Positions 18,686-29,976 of a stretch of 64,000 nt of DNA are shown here, piece after piece (position 1 is the first letter of the stretch; every line of letters starts with the position of its first letter). The stretch covers positions 124,001-188,000 of the forward strand of contig NZ_JAFBGA010000003.1 of the NCBI RefSeq assembly GCF_016909575.1, in the 5' to 3' direction. Source of the stretch: Streptomyces sp. HB132. Lineage in GTDB: Bacteria > Actinomycetota > Actinomycetes > Streptomycetales > Streptomycetaceae. Position numbers and translations under genes: made by a program. The notes beneath the pieces are model-generated. The model had not been told where the DNA came from, did no database searches, and worked only from the letters and a program-made list of their open reading frames with translations.

Positions 18686-19464
18686 GTGCTCCGCAGCTCG
18701 TCGTGCACCGCGACAAGGAGCTGATGGTCCAGGCCGCTGCGGCGAGGCTCATCACGAGGATCGTGGACGCCCAGGCGGCCCGCGGTCACGCCTCGGTGGT
18801 CCTCACCGGCGGGCGCAACGGCAACGGCCTGCTGGCGGCACTCGCCGGCTCGGCCGCCCGGGACGCGATCGACTGGTCGCGTCTCGACCTGTGGTGGGGC
18901 GACGAACGCTTCCTGCCCGAGGGCGACCCGGAGCGCAATGTCACGCAGGCCCGTGAGGCCCTGCTGGACAAGGTGGCGCTGGACCCGTCCCGGGTCCACG
19001 CGATGCCCGCGTCCGACGGGCCGTACGCCGGGGACGCCGACGCGGCCGCCGCCGGTTACGCGGCGGAGCTCGCCGCGGCGGCGGGCCCGGAGGACCACGG
19101 GCCGGTACCGACGTTCGACGTGCTGATGCTGGGCGTCGGCCCGGACACCCACGTCGCGTCGCTCTTCCCGGAGCTGCCCGCGGTGCGGGAGACCGAGCGC
19201 ACCGTCGTCGGTGTGCACGGCGCTCCCAAGCCGCCGCCCACCCGTGTCACGCTCACGCTGCCCGCCATCCGGGCGGCGCGTGAGGTGTGGCTGCTGGCCG
19301 CGGGTGAGGACAAGGCGGAGGCCGCGGAGATCGCGCTGTCCGGGGCCGGGGAGATCCAGGCACCGGCGGCGGGGGCCTACGGCCGCAGCCGCACGCTGTG
19401 GCTGCTGGACGCCGCGGCGGCCTCCGGGCTGCCGCGCGCGCTGTACCCGCCCGCCTCGGCGTAG
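18682..19464 (+). CDS. pgl: 6-phosphogluconolactonase
   Basis: A 260-residue enzyme of the NagB/DevB fold that hydrolyses 6-phosphogluconolactone. The conserved block is LGVGPDTHVASLFPE, and SRLDLWWGDERFLPEGDPERN is the second family block. The GTG at 18682 overlaps the opcA stop. It is the last gene of the operon and is followed by a strong terminator. No gnd gene is in the window. Confidence 0.95.
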   Translation: MSAPQLVVHRDKELMVQAAAARLITRIVDAQAARGHASVVLTGGRNGNGLLAALAGSAARDAIDWSRLDLWWGDERFLPEGDPERNVTQAREALLDKVALDPSRVHAMPASDGPYAGDADAAAAGYAAELAAAAGPEDHGPVPTFDVLMLGVGPDTHVASLFPELPAVRETERTVVGVHGAPKPPPTRVTLTLPAIRAAREVWLLAAGEDKAEAAEIALSGAGEIQAPAAGAYGRSRTLWLLDAAAASGLPRALYPPASA

Positions 19465-19473
19465 GGGCACATC

Positions 19474-19517
19474 ACGGAGGCCCGGTCCGCCCCTGCGGGG
19501 GCGGACCGGGCCTCCGT
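19474..19517. terminator. Strong hairpin terminator between pgl and the PH-domain gene
   Basis: A perfect 20-bp stem (19474-19493 with 19498-19517) and the loop TGCG, between convergent genes. It is the longest perfect hairpin seen in the window. Confidence 0.85.
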
Positions 19518-19554
19518 CGTGCGGTCCACTTGTGCGTCTCGGCGGTACCCCGGG

Positions 19555-21063
19555 TCAGTCGCGCTCCAGGAAGGGCTCCAGGAGCCCCGGGACGGCGTCG
19601 GCGGCGAAGTCGAGGCCCTCGGCCGCGTCGGTGTCGTGCGCCGTGTAGGCGCCGTTCCCGGCGGCCGTCGTCGCGGTGACGCTCAGCAGCCCGGCCCGGC
19701 GCTGGAAATGGGACTGCTTCACCGTCCAGCCGATCACACCGGTCCGCCGCAGCGCCGCTGTGGAGCGTCGCACGGTGCCGGATCGCGTCACCAGGTACCC
19801 GCCGCTGAGCGTGTGCCCCAGCGACCTGTACGCGTCGACGGCCAGCAGGACCGCGACGGGCACGGACACCACCGCGCAGACGAGCGCGGTCCACAGCAGT
19901 ACGGGCGTCAGCAGGATGCCCAGCAGGACCTGGACGAGGACGGGCGCCAGGGCCACGGCCAGGGCACGGCGGAGCCGCCGTCCGAGGGCCGCCCGGGGGT
20001 GCCGGGTGAGCGGGGCGCCCGTCGGGGTGGCGGACTCGCGCAGGACCTCGGCGGCGATCGTGTCGGCCAGCGCCCGGGGCACGGCCGGCAGCAGGGTGTT
20101 GTGGTCGGCGCTCCGCGACTCCTCGTCCCGGGTCAGGCCGGTCGTGATCGCGTCCACCCGGGCGGCGCCCACCAGCCGCACCCCCAGGGGCTCGACCAGG
20201 TCCACCCCGCGCAGCCGCCGTTCCTCGACGGACAGGGAACGTGAGGTGAACAGCCCACGTCTCACCCGCAGCGTGCCGCCCGGTTCGCGCTCCAGACGGT
20301 AGTTCCACCACATCTCGATCCACAGCCCGAGCGCTCCGACGACGCCGGCGGCCAGCGCCACCACGACCAGCACGACGATCGCCCAGACCAGGGGGGTGTC
20401 CCGGAGACGATCGGCGACCCAGTCGATCACCTCGCCCTGCACGCCGACCCACTCGCTGATCTGCATCACACCGCCGGCGGCCGCGCCACCGAGCATGGGC
20501 GCGGCGAAGGAGACGGGTGCGTAGCGGAGCCAGCGCGGATCGAGGGTGACGAGTTCGCCCTCGCGGTGCTTTCCGACGGTCTCGGGGACCGCGCGGTCCA
20601 GGAGTTCGCGGCGCAGCCGCTCGCCCTCGGCGCGCGCGACGGCATCGAGTTCGAGCGTGGAGTCGCCGCCCGTGTGCTCGCCGGTGCCTATACGGACCGT
20701 GACCAGCCCCAGGATCCGCAGCAGCGGATGGGCGGTGAGGTCGACGCTGCGGATCCGCTCGCGGGCCAGCGAGCGGCGCTTCGCCAGGAGGAGCCCGGTG
20801 TGCAGATCGACGCGCTCACCGCCGACCCGGTAGCGGGTGCGTCGCCAGCGCACGTAGTCGCCGGCGGTGGCGCAGCCCGTCAGCAGGGCCGTCCCCGCAA
20901 GGGCCCAGCCGACGGCGGTCGCGTACCCGAGACGGCCGGACAACGCGACCGTGACGGGCACGGCGGCACCCACGGCGACTCCCACCGTGACCAGCGCCGT
21001 GACGAGCACCGTCCGGGGATGGAGCCGCCGCCAGCACGGGTCGCTGGCGGCGGCGGTGCTCAT
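19555..21063 (-). CDS. PH-domain membrane protein (YdbT-like)
   Basis: A 502-residue membrane protein with repeated bacterial PH (bPH2, YdbS/YdbT) domains. Helix pairs at about residues 20-65, 215-250 and 370-410 each precede a PH-like segment; landmarks are RYRVGGERVDLHTGLL, YRLEREPGGTLRVRRGLFTSRSLSVEERRLRGVDL (central) and GYLVTRSGTVRRSTAAL. Homologues occur as pairs of a long and a short protein, as here, and in Bacillus the YdbST pair is linked to envelope stress. The start ATG at 21063 overlaps the stop of the upstream partner. Confidence 0.88.
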   Translation of the reverse strand: MSTAAASDPCWRRLHPRTVLVTALVTVGVAVGAAVPVTVALSGRLGYATAVGWALAGTALLTGCATAGDYVRWRRTRYRVGGERVDLHTGLLLAKRRSLARERIRSVDLTAHPLLRILGLVTVRIGTGEHTGGDSTLELDAVARAEGERLRRELLDRAVPETVGKHREGELVTLDPRWLRYAPVSFAAPMLGGAAAGGVMQISEWVGVQGEVIDWVADRLRDTPLVWAIVVLVVVALAAGVVGALGLWIEMWWNYRLEREPGGTLRVRRGLFTSRSLSVEERRLRGVDLVEPLGVRLVGAARVDAITTGLTRDEESRSADHNTLLPAVPRALADTIAAEVLRESATPTGAPLTRHPRAALGRRLRRALAVALAPVLVQVLLGILLTPVLLWTALVCAVVSVPVAVLLAVDAYRSLGHTLSGGYLVTRSGTVRRSTAALRRTGVIGWTVKQSHFQRRAGLLSVTATTAAGNGAYTAHDTDAAEGLDFAADAVPGLLEPFLERD

Positions 21064-21563
21064 GTGGCGTCCCCGGGGGTGCCCCGGGTGATACGGGTCA
21101 GCCGCTCGGCGAGCCCGGCGGCGACCTCGTGGGTCAGCCCCTCGATCCGTACGGCGCCCTTCGCCGAGGCGGTGGTCACGGTGACCGTGGCCAGCCCGAA
21201 GAGCTGTTCCAGGGGCCCCCGCACGGTGTCGACGGTCTGGATGCGGGACATCGGCGCGATCCGCCATTCCCGCAGGAAGACCCCGGTGCTCACGTACACC
21301 GCCTCGTCGGTGACCTCCCAGCGGTGGGTGCGGAACCGCCACAGGGGGAAGAGGACGGCGCACAGCAGGCCGGCGGCCGCGAGCACCGCGGCCGGCGTCC
21401 ACAGCCAGAATCTGGCCGGGGCGATGAGCGCGCCCAGGATGCCCAGGACCGCCACCGGTGCCGCGGTCAGCAGCAGCCACTGGGCCCGCCACCAGCCGAC
21501 GGCCCGGGGATCCAGCGTGTTCCTCGGTGGCCTGAGCCGTATCGCCCCCTCCCCCGTGGTCAT
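21060..21563 (-). CDS. Small PH-domain membrane protein (YdbS-like)
   Basis: A 167-residue protein with two N-terminal helices (about residues 30-72) followed by one bPH2 domain (RTHRWEVTDEAVYVSTGVF, MSRIQTVDTVRGPLEQLFGLATVTV). It overlaps the longer PH-domain gene by four bases, and the two probably form a complex in the membrane. It ends close to pgi (3 bases between the pgi stop and this gene's ATG region), so it may be co-transcribed with pgi. Confidence 0.88.
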   Translation of the reverse strand: MTTGEGAIRLRPPRNTLDPRAVGWWRAQWLLLTAAPVAVLGILGALIAPARFWLWTPAAVLAAAGLLCAVLFPLWRFRTHRWEVTDEAVYVSTGVFLREWRIAPMSRIQTVDTVRGPLEQLFGLATVTVTTASAKGAVRIEGLTHEVAAGLAERLTRITRGTPGDAT

Positions 21564-21566
21564 CGC

Positions 21567-23219
21567 TCAGCGGCCCCGCAGCGTGCGGTACGCCGCCACG
21601 AGCGCGGTGGTGGAGCTGTCCAGCTGTTCGCCGCCGGTGCCCTCGGTCAGGACGGGCTCGATCTTCCTGGCGAGGACCTTGCCCAGCTCGACGCCCCACT
21701 GGTCGAAGGAGTCGATGTTCCAGACCGCACCCTGGACGAAGACCTTGTGCTCGTACAGCGCGATCAGCTGGCCGAGCACCGACGGGGTGAGCCGGTCGGC
21801 GAGGACCGTCGTCGTCGGGTGGTTGCCGCGGAACGTCTTGTGCGGGACGAGCTCTTCCGCCACACCTTCCGCGCGCACCTCGTCGGGCGTCTTGCCGAAG
21901 GCGAGGGCCTGCGTCTGGGCGAAGAAGTTGGCCATCAGCAGGTCGTGCTGGGCGATCAGGCCGGGCAGCAGGTCCTGTACCGGGGAGGCGAAGCCGATGA
22001 AGTCGGCCGGGATGACCTTCGTCCCCTGGTGGATCAGCTGGTAGTAGGCGTGCTGCCCGTTGGTGCCGGGGGTGCCCCAGACGACCGGGCCGGTCTGCCA
22101 GTCGACCGGATTGCCGTCCCGGTCCACGGACTTGCCGTTGGACTCCATGTCCAGCTGCTGCAGGTAGGCGGTGAACTTGGACAGGTAGTGGCTGTAGGGC
22201 AGGACCGCGTGCGACTGCGCGTCGAAGAAGGCGCCGTACCAGACACCCAGCAGGCCCAGCAGCAGCGGGGCGTTCTCCTCGGCGGGGGCGGTGCGGAAGT
22301 GCTCGTCGACGAGGTGGAAGCCATCGAGCATCTCGCGGAACCGCTCCGGGCCGATGGCGATCATCAGCGAGAGGCCGATCGCCGAGTCGAAGGAGTAACG
22401 GCCGCCGACCCAGTCCCAGAACTCGAACATGTTGGCCGTGTCGATGCCGAAGTCCGTCACCTTGTCCGCGTTGGTCGACAGTGCCACGAAGTGCTTGGCG
22501 ACGGCTTCCTGACCCGCCCTCAGACCGGTGAGCAGCCAGTCGCGCGCGGACGTGGCGTTGGTGATGGTCTCGATCGTCGTGAAGGTCTTGGACGCCACGA
22601 TGAACAGCGTCTCGGCCGGGTCCAGGTCCCGGACGGCCTCGTGGAGGTCGGCGCCGTCGACGTTCGACACGAAGCGGACGGTCAGCGAGCGGTCCGTGAA
22701 GGAACGCAGCACCTCGTAGGCCATGGCCGGTCCGAGGTCGGAGCCGCCGATGCCGATGTTCACGATGTTCTTCACCGGCTTGCCGGTGTGACCGGTCCAC
22801 TCCCCGGCCCTGACCCGGTCGGAGAAGGCCGCCATCCTGTCGAGGACGGCGTGCACGGCCGGCACGACGTTCTCGCCGTCGACCTCGATCACGGCGTCCC
22901 GCGGCGCGCGGAGCGCGGTGTGCAGGACCGCGCGGTCCTCGGTGGTGTTGATCTTCTCGCCGCGGAACATCGCGTCGCGCAGCCCGGCCACGCCCGCGGC
23001 GCCGGCGAGGTCACGCAGCAGAGCGAGCGTCTCGTCGGTGACCAGATGCTTGGAGTAGTCGATGTGGAGGTCGCCGACCCGGAGGGTGTACGCGGCTCCG
23101 CGGTCCGGCGCGTCCGCGAACAGCCGGCGCAGATGCGTGTCGCCGAACTCCTCACGGTGCTTGCCGAGGGCCGCCCATTCGGGCATCTGGTTGAGCCTGG
23201 TTCGGCTTTGTGCGTTCAT
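21567..23219 (-). CDS. pgi: Glucose-6-phosphate isomerase
   Basis: A 550-residue isomerase that interconverts glucose 6-phosphate and fructose 6-phosphate. The family blocks are intact: [47 protein letters not shown] and [17 protein letters not shown]. It faces the pentose phosphate operon from the other strand, joining the two pathways at one locus, and sits directly upstream of the PH-domain pair. Confidence 0.97.
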   Translation of the reverse strand: MNAQSRTRLNQMPEWAALGKHREEFGDTHLRRLFADAPDRGAAYTLRVGDLHIDYSKHLVTDETLALLRDLAGAAGVAGLRDAMFRGEKINTTEDRAVLHTALRAPRDAVIEVDGENVVPAVHAVLDRMAAFSDRVRAGEWTGHTGKPVKNIVNIGIGGSDLGPAMAYEVLRSFTDRSLTVRFVSNVDGADLHEAVRDLDPAETLFIVASKTFTTIETITNATSARDWLLTGLRAGQEAVAKHFVALSTNADKVTDFGIDTANMFEFWDWVGGRYSFDSAIGLSLMIAIGPERFREMLDGFHLVDEHFRTAPAEENAPLLLGLLGVWYGAFFDAQSHAVLPYSHYLSKFTAYLQQLDMESNGKSVDRDGNPVDWQTGPVVWGTPGTNGQHAYYQLIHQGTKVIPADFIGFASPVQDLLPGLIAQHDLLMANFFAQTQALAFGKTPDEVRAEGVAEELVPHKTFRGNHPTTTVLADRLTPSVLGQLIALYEHKVFVQGAVWNIDSFDQWGVELGKVLARKIEPVLTEGTGGEQLDSSTTALVAAYRTLRGR

Positions 23220-23375
23220 CCCGGAAATCGCCCACTTCTTCTCGTACCTGCAACCTTCCCCGCTGCCCCTCCAACCTAATTGATCTGGAGGGTGCGACGG
23301 GGCAACGGCGGGCTACGGGGCGGCATACGGGCGCCGGCCGGGCACCCAGGAGGTGACCGGCCGGTGAACAACTCA

Positions 23376-23711
23376 TCAGATCTCGCCGCGGAGTTTCGCG
23401 AGGGCTTCGGCGAGGATGGCTTCGCCGTCCGCGTCGCTGCGCCGCTCACGCACGTACGCCAGGTGCGTCTTGTACGGCTCGGTGCGCGGCGGAGCCGGCG
23501 GACTGTCCCGGTCCTGTCCGGCCGGGAAGCCGCAGCGCGGGCAGTCCCAGGTCTCCGGTACCTGCGCGTCATGGGCGAAGCTCGGCTGCGTCTCGTGCCC
23601 GTTCGAGCACCAGAAGGAGATGCGGAGGCGCGGCGCGGACTCGCCTCGCTCGGCCTCCCCCATCGGCCCCGCTCCGACCCGGCTTCCCCGGATCGCGTTG
23701 CCACTTGCCAC
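23376..23711 (-). CDS. rbpA: RbpA-family RNA polymerase-binding protein
   Basis: A 111-residue member of the RbpA family, actinobacterial proteins that bind RNA polymerase and the principal sigma factor. The N-terminal IRGSRVG, the central zinc-ribbon-like CSNGHE and CPRCG, and the C-terminal PRTEPYKTHLAYVRERRSDADG sigma-interaction region are visible. It differs clearly from the main streptomycete RbpA I remember (no ETDRGIDLAPR segment) and may be the second paralogue. The GTG at 23711 starts MASGNAIRG. It follows secG on the same strand. Confidence 0.82.
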   Translation of the reverse strand: MASGNAIRGSRVGAGPMGEAERGESAPRLRISFWCSNGHETQPSFAHDAQVPETWDCPRCGFPAGQDRDSPPAPPRTEPYKTHLAYVRERRSDADGEAILAEALAKLRGEI

Positions 23712-23820
23712 GGTCGTAACTCCCTGCGTGATGGTGCTCGAAGATGCCCCAGTCTACGTAAGGCCCAACGCGCGTCCAGTGAAAGGAGTTACACCGTCAC
23801 CGGGATTCGCCGCCGCCGGG

Positions 23821-24057
23821 TCAGCCGTCCAGCTTGATGAGCAGAGCAAGAACGACAATGCACGCGAACCAGGCCAGACCGACCACCACGGTGATGCGGT
23901 CGAGGTTCCGCTCGGCGACCGACGAGCCGCCGACCGACGACTGCATTCCGCCACCGAACATGTCGGAGAGGCCGCCGCCCTTTCCCTTGTGCATCAGCAC
24001 CAGCAGCATCAGCAGCAGGCTGAAGACGATCAGGGCGATCTCGAACGCCAAAACCAC
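23821..24057 (-). CDS. secG: Preprotein translocase subunit SecG
   Basis: A 78-residue SecG: two membrane helices (residues 2-22 and 56-75) joined by a Gly-rich loop HKGKGGGLSDMFGGGMQSS with the conserved GGGLSDMFG. It is an accessory subunit of the SecYEG channel. The GTG start gives MVLAFEIALIV. Location just downstream of tpiA is the usual one in actinobacteria and many Firmicutes. Confidence 0.95.
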   Translation of the reverse strand: MVLAFEIALIVFSLLLMLLVLMHKGKGGGLSDMFGGGMQSSVGGSSVAERNLDRITVVVGLAWFACIVVLALLIKLDG

Positions 24058-24103
24058 GGCTGGTCCCTACTTTCCGGAATTCCTAGGACTGCATGTACGA
24101 ACA

Positions 24104-24139
24104 GCGGGGGCCAGGGGGTGGACCCCCCTCGGCCCCCGC
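24104..24139. terminator. Hairpin between tpiA and secG
   Basis: Nine-base outer arms (24104-24112 and 24131-24139) plus an inner G5/C5 pairing with a small bulge. It could reduce read-through from tpiA into secG. Confidence 0.55.
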
Positions 24140-24195
24140 AAGGGTACGACGGATCCGCGCCGCCGCATACTCACCGGTCGCGGAGGCGGAGGAAC

Positions 24196-24972
24196 CTACT
24201 GGTCGCGGAAGCGGACGATCTTGACGAACTCGTCGGCGTCAAGCGCCGCGCCACCGATCAGGGCGCCGTCCACATCGGGCTGAGCCATGATGGCCGCGAC
24301 GTTGCCGGACTTCACCGAGCCGCCGTACTGGATACGGACGGCGTCGGCCAGTTCCTGCGAGTACAGCTCGGCGAGGCGGCGGCGGATCGCGCCGCAGACC
24401 TCCTGCGCGTCCTCGGGGGTGGCGACCTCACCGGTTCCGATGGCCCAGACCGGCTCGTAGGCGATCACGATGGACTCGGCCTGCTCGGCCGGGACGTCCT
24501 TCAGAGCGCCGTCGAGCTGCGCCAGCGTGTAGGACACCTGGTCGCCGGCCTTGCGGATGTCCAGGCCCTCGCCGACGCAGAGGATCGGGGTCAGGCCGTG
24601 CTTGTACGCGGCCTTCACCTTGGCGTTGCAGACCTCGTCGTTCTCACCGTGGTACTGGCGGCGCTCGCTGTGGCCGACGGCCACGAAGGTGCACTTCAGC
24701 TTGGCGAGCATCGGGCCGGAGATCTCACCGGTGTACGCGCCGGAGTCCTGCGCCGAGATGTCCTGGGCACCGTACTTGATCTTCAGCTTGTCGCCGTCGA
24801 CCAGCGTCTGCACGGAGCGCAGGTCGGTGAAGGGCGGCAGGACGGCGACCTCGACCGCGTCGTAGTCCTTGTCGGCCAGGGCGAAGGCGAGCTTCTGGAC
24901 GTGCGCGATGGCCTCGAGGTGGTTGAGGTTCATCTTCCAGTTGCCCGCCATGAGCGGGGTACGTGTGGTCAT
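24196..24972 (-). CDS. tpiA: Triosephosphate isomerase
   Basis: A 258-residue TIM barrel enzyme that interconverts dihydroxyacetone phosphate and glyceraldehyde 3-phosphate. Lys in GNWKMN (residue 13 or so), the catalytic histidine in VAVGHSERR and the catalytic glutamate in [12 protein letters not shown] are all present, as is the phosphate loop YGGSVKSGN. It follows pgk by 6 bases. Confidence 0.97.
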   Translation of the reverse strand: MTTRTPLMAGNWKMNLNHLEAIAHVQKLAFALADKDYDAVEVAVLPPFTDLRSVQTLVDGDKLKIKYGAQDISAQDSGAYTGEISGPMLAKLKCTFVAVGHSERRQYHGENDEVCNAKVKAAYKHGLTPILCVGEGLDIRKAGDQVSYTLAQLDGALKDVPAEQAESIVIAYEPVWAIGTGEVATPEDAQEVCGAIRRRLAELYSQELADAVRIQYGGSVKSGNVAAIMAQPDVDGALIGGAALDADEFVKIVRFRDQ

Positions 24973-24978
24973 TGAGGG

Positions 24979-26190
24979 TCAGTCCTCCAGTGCGGCGAGT
25001 CCGGGAAGCGTCTTGCCCTCGAGGTATTCGAGGCTCGCGCCGCCACCGGTCGAGATGTGGCCGAATGCGTTCTCGTCGAAGCCCAGGATGCGGACGGCGG
25101 CCGCGGAGTCCCCGCCGCCGACGACGGTGAACGCCTGGGAGTCGACGAGGGCCTGGGCGACCGCCTTGGTGCCCTCGGCGTAGTCGGGGTGCTCGAAGAC
25201 GCCCATCGGACCGTTCCAGAAGACGGTGGCCGCGTCGGCGAGCTTCGAGGCGTACAGCTTGTTGGTCTCCGGGCCGTTGTCCAGGCCCATCACACCGGCC
25301 GGAATGGCATCGGCGGCGACAGTCGTGGGGTTGCCGGGAGTCCTGGCCTTGAGGTCCGGGAACCGGGGGGAGACGACGACGTCGACGGGGAGTACGAACT
25401 CCACGCCCTTCTCCTCGGCGCGCTTGAGGTATCCGAGCACCGCCGGGATCTGGTCCTCCTGGAGGAGGGAGCTGCCGACCTCGTGGCCCTGGGCCTTGAG
25501 GAAGGTGTAGGCCATTCCGCCACCGATGAGGATGCGGTCGGCCTTCTCCAGCAGGTGGTCGATCACGCCGAGCTTGTCGGAGACCTTGGAGCCGCCGAGG
25601 ACCACGGCGTAGGGACGCGTGACGTCCTCGGTGAGCTTCTTCAGGACACCGACCTCGGTGGCGATGAGGCCACCGGCCGCGTGCGGCAGCCGGGCCGGGA
25701 GGTCGAAGACCGAGGCGTGCTTGCGGTGGACGGCGCCGAAGCCGTCACCCACGTACACGTCGGCGAGCTCGGCGAGGCGGTCGGCGAAGGCGCCGCGCTC
25801 GGCATCGTCCTTCGACGTCTCACCGGCGTTGAAGCGGAGGTTCTCGAGGACGGCCACCTGGCCGTCGGCGAGCGCGTCGACCGTCGCCCGGGCGGACTCA
25901 CCGACGGTGTCGGTCGCGAAGGCGACCTCGGCGTCGAGCAGCTCGCCCAGGCGCGCCGCGGCGGGGGCCAGCGAGAAGGCCGGGTCCGGGGCTCCCTTGG
26001 GGCGGCCGAGGTGCGAGGCGACGACGACGCGCGCGCCGGCCGCGGCCAGCTGGGCGATCGTCGGAAGGACGGCGCGGATGCGGCCGTCGTCGGTGATCGT
26101 GGTGCCGTCGAGCGGCACGTTGAGGTCGGCGCGGACGAATACCCGCTTGCCCGCGACCCCTTCGGCGAGAAGTTCGTCGATGGTCTTCAT
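24979..26190 (-). CDS. pgk: Phosphoglycerate kinase
   Basis: A 403-residue kinase that makes ATP from 1,3-bisphosphoglycerate. The N-terminal signature [11 protein letters not shown], the hinge region with GGSKVSDK and the nucleotide loop [10 protein letters not shown] are visible. The ATG at 26190 ([11 protein letters not shown]) is chosen over an upstream in-frame codon at 26229 because it is preceded by AGGAG and matches the family start. It sits between gap and tpiA. Confidence 0.97.
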   Translation of the reverse strand: MKTIDELLAEGVAGKRVFVRADLNVPLDGTTITDDGRIRAVLPTIAQLAAAGARVVVASHLGRPKGAPDPAFSLAPAAARLGELLDAEVAFATDTVGESARATVDALADGQVAVLENLRFNAGETSKDDAERGAFADRLAELADVYVGDGFGAVHRKHASVFDLPARLPHAAGGLIATEVGVLKKLTEDVTRPYAVVLGGSKVSDKLGVIDHLLEKADRILIGGGMAYTFLKAQGHEVGSSLLQEDQIPAVLGYLKRAEEKGVEFVLPVDVVVSPRFPDLKARTPGNPTTVAADAIPAGVMGLDNGPETNKLYASKLADAATVFWNGPMGVFEHPDYAEGTKAVAQALVDSQAFTVVGGGDSAAAVRILGFDENAFGHISTGGGASLEYLEGKTLPGLAALED

Positions 26191-26230
26191 CTGTTCCCAT
26201 ACTCCTTGGAAGGACGGATGAGCATGCAAG

Positions 26231-26268
26231 GGGGCTCGAACGGCGCCACGTCGCGCCGTCCGAGCCCC
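26231..26268. terminator. Hairpin between gap and pgk
   Basis: Sixteen-base arms (26231-26246 and 26253-26268) with one mismatch and a 6-base loop, 34 bases past the gap stop. It may be a partial terminator or an mRNA 3'-end stabiliser that lets gap be expressed above pgk. Confidence 0.6.
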
Positions 26269-26302
26269 TTACATCACACCTGGCTGCCTGCCGATCCTAG
26301 GA

Positions 26303-27328
<1,026 letters not shown>

Positions 27329-27386
27329 TTAGGAACGCCGGTTTCGATGCCGGCGAGTTTATTAGGGATGTCCCCGACCGCTTCCG

Positions 27387-27392
27387 ACCCTA
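27387..27392 (-). promoter_or_regulatory. Candidate gap -10 hexamer
   Basis: TAGGGT on the minus strand, about 75 bases before the gap ATG. The -35 is weak (TCACTC at an 18-base spacing). Confidence 0.35.
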
Positions 27393-27444
27393 CCTCTCCG
27401 AAGGCTCCGGAGTGACATCGAGAGCGGCGGCATGAAGAGAGATC

Positions 27445-27470
27445 CCCATACTCCCGAGTAGGAGTACGGG
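27445..27470. repeat. Inverted repeat upstream of gap
   Basis: Ten-base arms CCCATACTCC (27445-27454) and GGAGTACGGG (27461-27470), one mismatch, 6-base centre. It lies about 55 bases upstream of the candidate gap -10 and could bind a regulator. Confidence 0.55.
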
Positions 27471-27891
27471 ATTCCGGACGGACGGAAGAGGCAGGAGCAC
27501 AGCCGCCCGCCCCGCGGTCACCAAACGTCAACACCCGTGGGAACCCGGCCCCTTGCGGTAAAGCGACGGGTGACGGATTCCGTCGGCGCATTGTCACCGG
27601 GAGTCACCGGTGCGGGCTCGGCCGCCCCCGCCCGCTCCCCGGACGACGGCCACGAAGAACGATTCCGGAGCACTTCCGGAACTTGCCGGATGACCAGCAA
27701 CCGCACGCTCAATTGTGCGGCTTGGCACTCAATCGATAAAAGCGCCGGGGCCTCTCGCGCACTTTCGGCGTTCGCGGGCGCTCGAACTGCACGATGACAC
27801 CCGATCGATCCCGCGGGCGGCTCCCGGCGATTGCGGGAATACGGTCCGCCCCATAAGGGGAATGGCGATGATCCCGGGCCGGCCTGGAAAT

Positions 27892-27948
27892 GCCTCCGGC
27901 CACCGCCTCCCGGGTGCCTGGGCGGCCCGGAAGGTGGTGGCCGGAGGC
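27892..27948 (-). terminator. Terminator after whiA
   Basis: Perfect 13-base arms (27892-27904 and 27936-27948) around a 31-base loop that itself can fold. It starts 14 bases past the whiA stop and would end the uvrC-rapZ-yvcK-whiA transcript. Confidence 0.7.
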
Positions 27949-27961
27949 CGTCCCGCGGCGC

Positions 27962-28951
27962 TCAGCCCACGAGGCCGTCGGCCAGCTCCTCGCTGAGGGT
28001 CGATTCCGTGCCCGGGATACCGAGATCCTGGGCGCGCTTGTCGGCCATGGCCAGCAGGCGCCTGATCCGGCCCGCGACGGCGTCCTTGGTCAGCGGCGGA
28101 TCGGCGAGCGCTCCCAGCTCCTCCAGGGAGGCCTGCTTGTGCTCCATGCGCAGCCGTCCGGCCGCCGCGAGGTGCTCGGGAACCTCCTCGCCCAGGATCT
28201 CCAGCGCGCGCCCCACCCGGGCGCCCGCGGCGACAGCGGCGCGGGCGGATCGGCGGAGGTTGGCGTCGTCGAAGTTGGCCAGCCTGTTGGCCGTGGCACG
28301 GACCTCGCGCCGCATGCGGCGTTCCTCCCAGGCCAGCACCGCCTCATGGGCGCCGAGACGGGTCAGCAGGGCGCCGATCGCGTCACCGTCGCGGACGACC
28401 ACACGGTCGACGCCGCGCACCTCGCGGGCCTTGGCCGCGATGGAGAGCCTGCGGGCGGCTCCGACCAGGGCCAGCGCGGCCTCCGGACCGGGGCAGGTCA
28501 CCTCGAGCGACGAGGAACGGCCCGGCTCGGTGAGCGAGCCGTGGGCCAGGAAGGCACCGCGCCAAGCCGCCTCGGCGTCGCAGGTGGCCCCTGAGACCAC
28601 CTGCGGGGGCAGGCCGCGGATGGGGCGGCCGCGGCCGTCGACCAGTCCGGTCTGGCGGGCCAGCTGGTCGCCGCCCGCCACCACACGTACGACGTAGCGG
28701 GAGCCTCGGCGGAGTCCGCCGGGAGCCATCACGATCAGCTCCGAGCTGTGCCCGAAGATCTCGAGGATGTCCCGCTTGAGCCGCCGGGCCGCCATCGCCG
28801 TGTCCAGCTCGGCCTCGATCACGATCCGGCCGCTCACGAGGTGCAGCCCGCCCGCGAAGCGAAGAATCGCCGAGACCTCTGCCTTTCTGCAGCAGGTCCG
28901 GGTAACGGGAAGCCGGGAGACTTCGTCCTTCACCGCTGGCGTCATCGCCAT
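27962..28951 (-). CDS. whiA: Sporulation regulator WhiA
   Basis: A 329-residue WhiA, with an N-terminal homing-endonuclease-like (LAGLIDADG-type) fold lacking catalytic residues and a C-terminal HTH (about residues 255-315, [22 protein letters not shown]). In Streptomyces WhiA acts with WhiB to start sporulation septation. [22 protein letters not shown] near the start is highly conserved. It overlaps yvcK by 10 bases and ends the operon; additional whiA promoters inside upstream genes are known in other streptomycetes but were not identified here. Confidence 0.96.
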   Translation of the reverse strand: MAMTPAVKDEVSRLPVTRTCCRKAEVSAILRFAGGLHLVSGRIVIEAELDTAMAARRLKRDILEIFGHSSELIVMAPGGLRRGSRYVVRVVAGGDQLARQTGLVDGRGRPIRGLPPQVVSGATCDAEAAWRGAFLAHGSLTEPGRSSSLEVTCPGPEAALALVGAARRLSIAAKAREVRGVDRVVVRDGDAIGALLTRLGAHEAVLAWEERRMRREVRATANRLANFDDANLRRSARAAVAAGARVGRALEILGEEVPEHLAAAGRLRMEHKQASLEELGALADPPLTKDAVAGRIRRLLAMADKRAQDLGIPGTESTLSEELADGLVG

Positions 28952-29976
28952 GGGCCGATCCTTCCATGCATCCGAAAAATACGGTCGTACGCGGCGGCCA
29001 ACAGCTCCGGATCATGAATCGGAACGCCGTCGGGTGAGGCCACGGGGGCCAGCTCGACCGCGGCTCCGAGCCGCTGGGCGGCGTCGGCGAGAGACTCGCG
29101 GTCGGGCACGGCGGCCTCGTCGGCCAGCACCACGTCCATGGCGAGTTTAGGGGCGTGTCGTCCCAAAACCTCCAAATGACGCTGCGGTGAGAAGCCTTCT
29201 GTTTCGCCGGGCTGCGGTGCGAGGTTCAGCGAGAGGACCTTGCGGGCCTTCGTGGTCACCAGCGCGTCGAGGAGTTCGGGCACCAGCAGATGCGGAATCA
29301 CGGAGGAGAACCAGGACCCCGGGCCGAGGACCACCCAGTCCGCGTCAAGCACCGCGGCGACCGCCTCGGGGACCGCCGGCGGGTCGGCCGGGACGACGTG
29401 GACGGACTGCACCTCGCCGGGGGTCAGCGCCACGGTCGCCTGCCCGCGCACGGTGACCGTGTCCTCGGGGCGCTCCGGGTGATGCCCCCTGACGAGCGCC
29501 TGGAGCTCCAGGGGGACCGCGGACATGGGCAGCACCCTGCCGTGTGCTCCGAGCAGCTTGCCGACCAGGTCGAGGGCCTGGACATGGTCGCCCAGCTGTT
29601 CCCAGAGGGCGACGATGAGCAGGTTGCCCACCGCGTGCTCGTGCAGATCGCCCCTGGACTCGAAGCGGTGCTGGATGACCTGGGCCCAGGTCTGGCCCCA
29701 TTCGTCGTCCCCGCAGAGCGCGGCGAGCGCCTTGCGCAGGTCGCCCGGCGGGAGGACGCCCAGTTCCTCGCGGAGCCGGCCGCTGGAGCCGCCGTCGTCG
29801 GCGACGGTCACCACGGCCGTGAGGTCGCCGGTGATCCGGCGCAGCGCCGTGAGCGAGGCCGACAGCCCCATGCCGCCGCCGAGGGCGACGACCTTGGGCT
29901 GTGAGCCGCGCTTACGGCCGGAGAGCGCGGCCGTGGCCCTGCTCAGCCGGCGCAGACGCAGATTGCGACTCGTCAC
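28942..29976 (-). CDS. yvcK: YvcK/CofD-like protein
   Basis: A 344-residue protein of the gluconeogenesis factor (YvcK/YbhK) group, CofD-like fold. The N-terminal [14 protein letters not shown] is the nucleotide-sugar binding loop, followed by [14 protein letters not shown] and [14 protein letters not shown]. Homologues in other bacteria bind UDP-sugars and affect cell-wall precursor supply. The GTG at 29976 is chosen because it overlaps the rapZ stop (GTGA). It is always found between rapZ and whiA. Confidence 0.93.
   Translation of the reverse strand: MTSRNLRLRRLSRATAALSGRKRGSQPKVVALGGGMGLSASLTALRRITGDLTAVVTVADDGGSSGRLREELGVLPPGDLRKALAALCGDDEWGQTWAQVIQHRFESRGDLHEHAVGNLLIVALWEQLGDHVQALDLVGKLLGAHGRVLPMSAVPLELQALVRGHHPERPEDTVTVRGQATVALTPGEVQSVHVVPADPPAVPEAVAAVLDADWVVLGPGSWFSSVIPHLLVPELLDALVTTKARKVLSLNLAPQPGETEGFSPQRHLEVLGRHAPKLAMDVVLADEAAVPDRESLADAAQRLGAAVELAPVASPDGVPIHDPELLAAAYDRIFRMHGRIGPWR

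Noticed and set aside
19555..22800. A 1081-residue frame joining the PH-domain protein to more N-terminal sequence
   Set aside because: Upstream of 21063 the frame runs out of phase through the smaller PH gene and pgi, giving Arg/Pro/Gly-rich nonsense; the ATG at 21063 with its coupling overlap is the real start.
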